Assembly (NCBI GenBank): GCA_020310875.1 | Contig: CM035423.1 | Span: 127,159,811 to 127,223,810, forward strand | Length of the DNA: 64,000 nt | From: Ceratopteris richardii | Lineage: Eukaryota > Streptophyta > Polypodiopsida > Polypodiales > Pteridaceae | Direction: 5' to 3' | Part shown: positions 55,656-64,000 of the stretch, in pieces | How positions within the stretch are numbered: the stretch's first letter is position 1 | Layout: each line of letters opens with the position of its first letter | Notes under the pieces: model-generated | The model's input: the letters and a program-made list of their open reading frames with translations, nothing else | Databases searched by the model: none | What the model was told of the DNA's origin: nothing | Position numbers and translations under genes: made by a program

Positions 55656-57815
55656 TTATGAGGCCTTGTTGGCATTTACCTGTTGGTTTTGTTGTAGTGC
55701 ATAGGCTCTAGTCACTGCTTGTATGGGCACATATGTCAGTGCAGATCCATTTGAAGTATGCATAATTCCTATCATGTTAATATGGGTTACTTTAGAGGCA
55801 TTGGTTGGTTTTTTGGGGCACTCGTGTATGACATGTTCTTTATTACAATGAGGACCGAAACCCTGAATGTTGTAATATTTTTGTTGTCCCACTGGTGGAG
55901 GATGTGGATACTCCCTTATGTAGTGATCTCCTTGGCATGTAAAGCACAATCCTTTAGGGCCCTGGGGTCTTGTTTGTCTCATTTGGGGTCATGGGTTGGG
56001 ACTAGTATACATGATATTGGCATAGTCTGGCTCCCAATTAGATTCTACTGGTGGGTTTTCATACTAGTATGCTTCCACATGTTTGGGTGACTCAATATAG
56101 TATGCAAGGAGGCTATCTAGATGTGTGGAATCAAACTTTCTGGTATTAGGGTCATTTTCTATGATCAATGGGAATGTCGATACTAATGCCCTATTGAGAT
56201 TATCCTCTACAACGGCCCACTTCATGGAGATTACATTAGTTGGGGGTGGTGGTTGCTGGCCTAACATAGGTTGGGGTCTAGATGGTGCCTGATAAGGTGG
56301 TTGGTAGTTATGTTGTGGTTGATAATAAGGTTGTGTGTTGTATTGGCCTTGATATCTACCAAGTTTTTGTTATGCTTGTGGGTAATTTTTCCTAACCACC
56401 TGCTTGTTATAAGGGTAGTCTTGTGTAGTGTGGTTAGTTTACCATCTCTCTATTTTAGAATATTGGCCACTAGGATTTCCTTGGGGTTGTGCCATGATTG
56501 GACAAACATTAGCCATGTGGTCCCCTTCACACGTGTAGCATTGCTTGACTAAGACCATCCTTGGTGCATGCTTGCTCGAGACTCCTAACTTCTACACTAC
56601 TTTTTCGCCAAGTCCTCTATGGAATTAGAGTGCGTAGAGGAGAGATTGTTGAACTATCCAAATCCTTATAGATTTTGGAGAGCTCCAACTCATGTTCTAA
56701 ATTATCCTCAATGTCTATACAGATTCTCACACACTATTCTAGTATTCAAAGCTCCTTCAAATAAACATATGATCGTAGCTTAGCGCTTAGAAAGTAGTCC
56801 AAGAATAGAGAGACTTGTTTGGCTTGAGCGGGCAACTCCGAGATAGGACATCTTTCTATGTATTGTCTGAACCTATGTCTGACAAGCCTGACCATCTCTT
56901 GTGGGGTCTATTTGAAACTATGAATTAAGGATGAGGTGTTGTGTTTGATCCCACTCTTTGAAAACTTGGTGATGAATGTCTCTAGCAGATGATGGATGTC
57001 CCTAAATTGTCTCTATTTTAGGGGTTGGAACTAGGTTATGGTAATGTTCTTTAATGTTAATCCAAATGCATTGTATTGAGTGAACATTTCATCCACCTGT
57101 TTTGCCCTCAATACTTCTTTGAACTCAGCTACGTAGTCATAGGGATCGCCTGTTCCATCGAAGTAATTCTTCATGGATTTTACTAACTGGGTGGGTCTCA
57201 ATATCCTAGGGTGCTCTCTAGGCCTAGGTAGAGGAAAATCATCTCTACCCCTTTGGGGCCTAGATTCTCTCATTCTTTCACATTCCATTTTGGTATACTC
57301 TCCACCTGATTGATCTCGTCCTATAAAATTGGTAAAGCTTACCTCCAATTTCTCTCTACCCTTTCCCCTTTGAGAACAATGAGCTTGGGATGTCCGAGCT
57401 CCTTGGTGTCCAAAAGATACATTTGATCGTGGCTGGTGAAAAACAAATTCACCCATCCATGTGTAAGCATGATTGCCATGCTCTGATACCACAAACACTT
57501 GTTCAAGCGTACTATCCAAGTACACCACTTTTCCTAGGGTATCAGGGTCTTTGAATTCATAAATGGTGATTGTTCCTATTTCGGTAGGTTGTCTGGGTTT
57601 GTATCTCCAGAATGCCTCAGTTGTTTCCTTGTGTTGTAAGACATCTCCGACTTGCTAGTTTCTAAGCTAAATATGTAAGGGTAATCACTTAATTGTTGGG
57701 CCCAGGATCTCATAGTGATATTAACACTAGATTTTGTGAATCTCACACTACGACAATCTGCCTTTTTTATGTGCCTCCCCAATCTAAGGTTCATGAGTTT
57801 GCTTCCTAGATGCAC
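55656..57815 (-). pseudogene. gag: gag of element N
   Basis: The N-terminal piece 57576-57815 has SWAQQLSDYPYIFSLETSKS. The capsid start 57031-57528 has LRPTQLVKSMKNYFDGTGDP and YVAEFKEVLRAKQVDEMFTQ, parallel to element A. The knuckle region 55656-55982 has CFTCQGDHYIREY and a second degenerate HCNKEHVIHEC. The pieces are separated by decayed sequence (55983-57030) that still resembles gag linker (Pro/Gln-rich). Confidence 0.68.
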
Positions 57816-57830
57816 TCACTGCATATTCTG

Positions 57831-58239
57831 GTCACAATGGTTCTTTCTTTATCAATCACTAGGTTCGTTTTACTTTTCTCTTGGTTTTTTGGCTTGTCAA
57901 TTAATGCTCATTAGGTATCATCTTTTGTTGTGTGCTTAAGTTATGGCAGTGCTCAGTTTAAGTTTCTTTTTCCTTTGATCTTTTCATACTAATGTGATTA
58001 CACTTTGGACTCGAATCCCTTAGAGAATCTAAAAATTTGAGTTCCTATCACCTATTGAATCTAAGTCCTATGGTCACATCATGCACACAACCGAATTAAT
58101 CAAAGAGAGTTATGGTCACTTACTACATTTGCTTCCACTATTACTCTCTTGGATGAGCCCTAGTACAAGTGTCGCTCCCAAACAGAGCTGCTTCTCGCTA
58201 GAAACAGGAAACTTCCATAGATGATACCAGCGCAAGTCC
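57831..58239. other. Unassigned spacer between N and Copia K
   Basis: About 400 bp of AT-rich sequence. I see no gene, palindromic array or LTR match here. Confidence 0.4.
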
Positions 58240-58247
58240 TACAAAAA

Positions 58248-59132
58248 TTGCACAATTTCAAAATTAGCATGCTTAACATATAAGGTGTGAGTTGGATTGT
58301 TCTCAAAACCATGTGCAATCAGGTAGGCATGTACTTTTTCATACCAAGCACATGGTGCTTGTTTCAAACCATATAATGCCTTTTTCAACCTACACACTTG
58401 GTTTTCATGCCCTTTCTACACAAAGCCACAGGGCTGAAAAACATACACGTCTTTATGCAAGTCACCATTCAGAAATGCAGTTTTAATGTCCAACTGATGT
58501 ACATTCCAACCATGATGAGCTGCAAGTGCGCAAATGCTACAAACAATAGTCATTCAACATGTAGGTGCAAAGGTCTCATCAAAATCAATGCCTCTTTCCT
58601 GCGCATAACCCTTTGCAACAAGCCTAGCCTTATACCTGTCAATTGTTCCATCAGGTTTACTCTTCAGCTTGTATATTTACTTAGTGTCAATCGCCTTCTT
58701 TCTAGGAGGCAAGTCACATAAAGACCAGGTACCATTTTTCATGATAACATCATATTCTGATTGCATAGCTGCCATCCAATTTTGAGAATTTTGTGCTTCA
58801 TCAAACGAAACAAGCTCATTCTCATCACAGAGACTAGAGGCAGCCATAGCATAGCAATTTGATGCAAAAGAAGCACTATGAGAGTCTGAACGAGTACGAT
58901 ATGACAGATATGCATCTAATTTGCTATCACGCAAAGTCAGCACAAGCCATTTTGGCATAGTTTTTTCCTCCTCAATATTAGCTCTCTCATCAACAAGTGC
59001 ATCATGTAAATCTACATCAGAAATGGAATGATTTGCATCATCACATGAAACCTGTAAAGGCTGAGAAGTTGCCTCATTAGGACCAGCACTAGACTCTCCA
59101 CCTATAAGAAAAGGTAGCAAAGTGTGATACAT
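58248..59132 (-). pseudogene. pol: Reverse transcriptase (first part) of Copia K
   Basis: 58677-59132 ends with FDEAQNSQNWMAAMQSEYDV and GTWSLCDLPPRKKAIDTK. Downstream on the same strand are [40 protein letters not shown] and CRLKKALYGLKQAPCAWYEK. These are standard Copia RT segments. Confidence 0.75.
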
Positions 59133-60076
59133 ATCTTTGGAGCTAACAGATGTCTCCTTAGTTCATGAAAGTAATGGCTAAATAGCATCTTCCACAAAAA
59201 CAACATCATGGCTAACTAGAATGTGTTTAGTCTATGGCTGATACAAATGATAGCCTTTGCTTTCAGAACTGTATCCAACAAAAATACATTTCACTGTTTT
59301 ATCATTCAATTTCTTGCATTGTTGTTCAGGCACTAATGCCAAGCCTCATGGAGTGATAGATTGCAATGCTTTAGTGGGACACCCGTTAAGTACATATGAT
59401 GCACACATGACAACCTCAAGCTAGAAACTATGTGGTAAAGCCTGACTCTTGACCATACACCTCACCATCTCCATGAGTGACCTATTCTTCCATTTAGCAA
59501 CTCCATTATGTTGAGGTGTATACGGCATTGTACACTAATGTTTTATCCCACGCTCAGTCAAAAATGCATTAAATTTAGAAGACATATATTCCCCCCTCGA
59601 TCAAAACAGAGGGTGCTTATTTGACATGCTAACAAATTTTCAGCCAAAACCAAAAACTGCTTGAAGCTTCTAAACACTTTGGACTTTGCTTTCAATGGAT
59701 ATACCCATGCATGCTTGGAAAAATCATTAATGAAAGTCACAAGGTAAAGATAGTTTCCAAAAGAGGGTGTATGCATAGGACCACAGACATCACTGTGAAC
59801 AAGCTGCAATTTCTGAGTAGCTCAAACTGAACCATCTTTTGGGGATGAGGAGCCTTGCATTTTGCCCATAATATAGCCTTCATAGACATGTTTAATAGGT
59901 GCTTCAAGTTTGAGCAGAGAGGACACCATTTCAGATTTTTGTAGGCATAGCAAACTAGCAAAATTTAGATGACCAAAGCGTGCATGCCAAAGCTTTGCAT
60001 CTGACAAAGCCTGAGAATTGTGTATTGCACATGATGAATCATTCACAAATTTCTCATAGTCTATGAGCTTATACAA
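59133..60076 (-). pseudogene. pol: Pre-integrase and integrase of Copia K
   Basis: 59822-60076 has LWHARFGHLNFASLLCLQKS (pre-integrase). 59558-59809 starts MQLVHSDVCGPMHTPSFGNY with FINDFSKHAWVYPLKAKSKV, the integrase core. 59133-59557 carries the integrase C-terminal part in decayed form, including the stretch shared with fragment H. Confidence 0.72.
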
Positions 60077-60118
60077 CCCATGACATAAAATGCCAGAAGC
60101 AATAATGACATCACCATT

Positions 60119-61483
60119 TTACAGATCATGAACCGTACATCTCTCATCAAAAGATTTCACAACCAAGCCAATCTTGGCTAAAGTTGAAACTGATAATAGA
60201 TTCTTCTTGATCCTTGGCACAAATAAAGCATCCAACAATGTAAAAGAACTACCATCAGTAGTAGTTAGAATGATCTTACCAACTCCCATGATAGGATAAG
60301 AGGAGTTGTTGGCACATGTGACAGTATTCCCAGTAGGGGCAGGCTCAAGTGAAGTGAAGAAACTGCATTGCAAGGTAATATGTTTGGTTGCCCTAGTATC
60401 AAAGTATGGAACATCTGAGTCTATTGTAGACATACACTGCTCATGAGAAGATAGGTCAAAATTGCAAACATTAGTAAACACCCATTCTTCATTCTGCACA
60501 AGATTAACAGACTCTGTTTTTGGTGTAGAAGCCTCTGCAACAACCATTCCAGCCTCTTTCTTCTTTGCCTCTTTTGCAGTCGATTTTAGACAATTCTTTA
60601 TGACATGATCATTTGCTTTATAGTATTTGCAAAATAATTTTTGCTTTTCTGTTTTCTTCTCATCTCTTTCATCCTTCTTTGATTGTGCAGAATTAGCAAA
60701 TTTTTGCTTACTAATAGAAGACATCCATTTACCTTTGCCCTTTTGACTAGCCAAGAAAGCTTGATCTACAACACGCATAATGGACATGTTCTACCTAGAC
60801 TGATCTTCTTGCAACAGAACAGAGACTAACTCCTCAAATGTTAAGGCATTTGGATTGCCTTCATCATCAAACAAAGAGTAGAAGTAAAACTCTAATATGA
60901 ATTGGGAAGACCATTCAGAACAGTCTGCACAAGTGAACTGTCAGGCAAGACTTCATCAGCAGATTTCAATTGTTCTTTCAAATCTTTGATCTTTGTCAAA
61001 AAACTATCCATGGAATCTCCTTCATTCATGTGCTCACTCTCCAATTGTTTTTAGTGGTAAGCAACACAAGCCTTATTCCTTTCCTGGTATAAAGTGGTAA
61101 GTATATCACAAGCATCCTTAGCTATTCTGCAAGAGCGAATGTGAGGAATAATGGCATGTTTGATAGACAAGCCTATCAATGCATGTGCTTGAGCATCTCT
61201 ACCATCCCAATGAATTTGCTCTACAGTAGGTGCAGTAGGAACCGCAACATGAACAGGAACATGAAGAATATTACCATCTTCAATGTCATCTGCATCATGT
61301 TCAGCAACTGTGTTCGCATGTGTAATAGGATGTTTTTCAACACCCTACATAATATTGCATAGTTCTTTTGCAACCAATACATGACGCATCATATAAGACC
61401 ATAGTGGATAATTGGTACCATCCAACTTATCCTCAACAGCCAACATATGGAATACATCACTACTTTTAGCCATGGCCATTGAC
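60119..61483 (-). pseudogene. gag: gag and protease of Copia K
   Basis: The first ATG lies at about 61480 (MAKSSDVFHMLAVEDKLDG), followed by the UBN2-type gag domain (QIHWDGRDAQAHALIGLSIK, IIPHIRSCRIAKDACDILTT). 60119-60787 contains a Lys-rich stretch, a reduced knuckle (CKYYKANDHVIKNC), the protease region near FDTRATKHITLQ and LDALFVPRIKKNLLSVSTLA. Gag packages RNA and the protease matures it. Confidence 0.75.
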
Positions 61484-61813
61484 TAAAATACCCTGATGCA
61501 AAAAAATGATTGTATCTCAAAAAGTTGAACAGAACTACCCTATTGAATTCTGCTAAACCTTTAGCAGACTTTGAGACGCTTATACTGGCAAACTAAAACC
61601 TGTATATATATGTGGCACAAAAAGATAAAATTGCCTACACAAGCACTATGATAGTGTGTTCGGAGGCCGAAACAAGCTCAGATCATGATTTTGGCACTAC
61701 ATAGCAAAGTTGTTTTGATCTCCTAACCACTCTGAGTATGCTCACCAAATTTCATGTGATTTCAAGACTATGACTGGAGGGGTGTCGATGACACCCTAGA
61801 TGAAGCGATGACC

Positions 61814-61828
61814 TGCTCTGATACCAAT
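61814..61828 (-). other. Primer-binding site for initiator-Met tRNA, Copia K
   Basis: The minus strand reads TGGTATCAGAGCAGG two bases inside the LTR end. Confidence 0.85.
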
Positions 61829-61974
61829 TGTTGGATTTTGAGGTCTACAAAAGCACGTGAATAGCACAAGGAAGAAGAAGAATCTTGGAGCACAACACAC
61901 AATACTAAAAAGGGAAAAAAGTGCCCCTGACATCCTAGATTGTTCACACACATCACTACCTAAATATGTCAACA
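61829..61974 (-). repeat. 5' LTR of Copia K (short)
   Basis: Plus-strand ends TGTTGGATTTTGAGG and AATATGTCAACA. It is 146 bp and is alignable end-to-end with the longer LTR at 63641-63853 (TGTTGGAGTATAAGG to AATATATCAACA). Confidence 0.75.
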
Positions 61975-62075
61975 AAATCCATCATTTATGAAATATCTGA
62001 TACTTGCACTAGGTGCAAGGACATGCCATTCTCTCCTCCAGATCCAAAGATGCCATCTGATACCATGCAAAGGTG

Positions 62076-62352
<277 letters not shown>

Positions 62353-62388
62353 CCAAATGCTAATCGAAATTTCATTACATGTTGATTA

Positions 62389-62531
62389 TATCTCACTCTC
62401 TCTCTATCCCTCTCTCTCTCTTTTCAAACATTGACCAATGTTTCATTTCATTTCTCTCTCTCTATCTATCTATAAATTAAGGTTTTTTGTATTTTTTTGT
62501 TTTCTTTATTGCATCAATGTTGTGTTTTTAA

Positions 62532-62564
<33 letters not shown>

Positions 62565-62633
62565 CTATCTATCAATCAATTAAAGTTTTTTGTATGCTTT
62601 TTTGTTTTCTTTTTTGCGTCAATGTTGTGTTAT
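62389..62633. repeat. Tandem units of CT tract plus TTTTTTGTAT...TCAATGTTGTGTT
   Basis: Two clear units (about 62447-62530 and 62531-62633) share CT run, CTATCTATC, AAGTTTTTTGTAT or AGGTTTTTTGTAT and GCATCAATGTTGTGTT or GCGTCAATGTTGTGTT. A third, weaker CT-containing unit lies to the left. Confidence 0.75.
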
Positions 62634-62661
62634 ATATGCATATATAAATATAAATAAATAA

Positions 62662-62757
<96 letters not shown>

Positions 62758-62760
62758 AAA
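62634..62760. repeat. (AT)n microsatellite
   Basis: A TA dinucleotide run of about 100 bp with one phase break near 62733. Confidence 0.95.
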
Positions 62761-62939
62761 AATAAAGAACAAAACAATACATGCATGGATGTAGATCACT
62801 CATATCGATCTTACTCCAGAACGCTTGTCACACACACACAATAGGTGTTGCCTCTTGTCAAACAAAAAAACTTCTGCCAAAAAGCTCCTGCAAAACAAAA
62901 TGGAATCAAAATTAGGAAACCCTAAAAACAATAAAGAAT

Positions 62940-63075
62940 CGAGAGAGAGGGTGAGGGAGTGCATCGCTTACCAATATGCAAGAGAGAGAGTGAGAGAGAG
63001 AGGTGTGTGCATGGAGAGAGAGAGAGAGATGTGTGTGTGTGCGTGGAGAGAGAGAGAGAGAGAGATGTGTGTGTG
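62940..63075. repeat. (GA)n / (GT)n microsatellite
   Basis: Blocks of GAGAGAGAGA alternate with ATGTGTGTGTG (for example 63015-63070). No gene is supported over it. Confidence 0.9.
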
Positions 63076-63640
63076 GGGGGTTAGAGGAGGGTGGACGTGT
63101 GTGAGGGGAGAGGCAAGAAGCAAAGGGGAGACAGAGTGCAGGTGATATGGAGGGGAGTTATGCATGCATATTTGAGTGAAAAAATTGGGGAGTCAGATTT
63201 CGAGTTAAAAATAGGGGATTCGACTTTCAATTTATAAAACATGACGTTGGAATAGGCGCCAGTATAATCATTAGTATAGTCATAAGAATAAGCATTGGTA
63301 TGTGCTTGTGCAATAGCGGCACCTATTTGGACCATTATTTTGCAGCTTATTTCAACATCGGGTTTTTAGCATTTTTCCAAGCATCTTCCAACAATCATAT
63401 CGGCACCATGGATGACCAGTAGTATGACCCTAATCTATAGTTGTGATTATTTTTTTATTATATAAGTGTCAGAAGATGAGATAAATGAGTTTTTGTACCC
63501 TTCTAGGGGTTTTTTATCATCAATGGAAAGCTTAGATGATGTGTACAATACGTCTCCCCCAAGTAGTCACATCTCAATGGTATCCATAGGCATGTTTAGT
63601 ATGAGAGATGTTTATGTTATCAACACAAATTTCAATATGT
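63076..63640. other. Unassigned low-copy-looking segment
   Basis: About 560 bp between the GA tract and the Copia P LTR. A 78-codon frame starts at 63466 (SEDEINEFLYPSRGFLSSME) but runs into the LTR and matches nothing I know. This and 62761-62939 are the parts of the window least like a retroelement. Confidence 0.35.
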
Positions 63641-63853
63641 TGTTGGAGTATAAGGACTGCAAAAGCACACAAACAACACAAGGAAGAAGAAGATGTTTAT
63701 AGAACAACATAATGCAAATTGTATTACCAAGTGAATTTACAATGATAAGTGACCCATCAAGGTTATACACATATATACAGGGCACCTCTCAAAGAGGGAA
63801 ACTTCGATGATTATAAGTGTATTCATACACATCACTACCAAAATATATCAACA
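63641..63853 (-). repeat. 3' LTR of Copia P
   Basis: Plus-strand ends TGTTGGAGTATAAGG and ATATATCAACA; 213 bp. Next to it the minus strand has CCTAGGGAGGAAT, a plausible purine tract. Confidence 0.75.
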
Positions 63854-64000
63854 ATTCCTCCCTAGGAGTGATGTTGTGAACAAGGCACTAATGTGTAAGG
63901 AAGTGCCAAGCTATGTGGAATGAAATAAATCCAAAAAAGGAAATAAGCCCAAATCTTTGCAAAAACCTTTAAACTTATCCCTGGGCAAAGCCATTGTGAA
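63641..64000 (-). mobile_element. Ty1/copia element P, 3' end, runs off right edge (fossil)
   Basis: The 3' LTR (63641-63853, K family) is followed to the right by the minus-strand end of Copia RNase H: MALPRDKFKGFCKDLGL (about 63946-63997) matches the usual closing T-K-A-L-P-x-x-K-F motif. The rest lies outside the window. Confidence 0.7.

Larger units (their letters stand above)
53936..57830 (-). mobile_element. Ty3/gypsy element N, gag and protease part (fossil)
   Basis: Minus-strand order is gag N-terminus (57815), gag capsid (57031-57528), knuckles (55656-55982), linker, and protease (54435-54788), ending at 53936 beside Copia M. No RT, integrase or LTR is seen. It is related to A and J by the gag N-terminus. 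It is heavily broken. Confidence 0.75.
58240..61974 (-). mobile_element. Ty1/copia element K, 5' part (fossil)
   Basis: Minus-strand order: short 5' LTR (61829-61974), initiator-Met primer site, gag, protease, integrase and the first part of RT, then loss of homology near 58240. It is a different Copia family from C and F. Fragment H and the edge element P are relatives. It is broken, with perhaps ten breaks. Confidence 0.82.

Noticed and set aside
63466-63702. 78-codon frame as a possible host gene
   Set aside because: It runs into the Copia P LTR, is short and has no recognisable domain; kept only as an unassigned stretch.

Overview
The window is intergenic plant DNA built almost entirely of nested and broken LTR retrotransposons. 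I found no convincing host gene, rRNA, tRNA or CRISPR array. The evidence for a plant is: Ty1/copia elements primed by initiator-Met tRNA, Ty3/gypsy-type elements primed by Asp tRNA, long LTRs (about 0.6-1.1 kb), several layers of insertion, AT-rich sequence and long CT/GA/AT microsatellites. A large retrotransposon-rich genome such as a gymnosperm would fit, but the species cannot be fixed from this sequence.

Layout. 1-5915: 5' half of gypsy element A on the minus strand (LTR, Asp-tRNA primer site, a leader holding a 28-unit hairpin array, then gag). 5916-6804: Copia fragment Q. 6805-21884: gypsy element B on the plus strand, with gag, protease, RT, RNase H, integrase and an extra coiled-coil region before its 3' LTR; it is split at 11960/18241 by a nearly whole Copia element C (minus). 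21885-28954: 3' part of Copia D (plus), split by element E (22793-27870), a 5.1 kb LTR element without RT or integrase that has a CAATG target duplication, Asp-tRNA primer site, hairpin array and an unrecognised coiled-coil protein. 28955-31909: 5' part of Copia F. 31910-32390: a GC-rich LTR-like block. 32391-32621: Copia fragment H.

32622-37127 is element I (minus), a relative of E. It is cut by element J (37128-52299, minus), which has E/I-type LTR sequence at its ends and an ATTCT target duplication. J holds a mosaic of repeated gypsy pol segments and a hairpin array, and Copia L lies inside it (45307-49875). Further right are Copia M (52678-53935), gypsy N (gag and protease, 53936-57830), Copia K (58240-61974), a microsatellite zone, and the 3' end of Copia P running off the right edge.

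The most interesting signals are: (1) three elements (A, J, E) each carry a tandem array of short hairpin-forming palindromes in the leader before the coding region, with different sequence in E; (2) E and I share an unrecognised protein, and their LTRs match those bounding J, which suggests a non-autonomous/autonomous partnership; (3) E holds a 266-bp inverted copy of its own coding region, bounded by identical 27-bp direct repeats, that looks younger than E's insertion. All divergence figures are estimates by eye.
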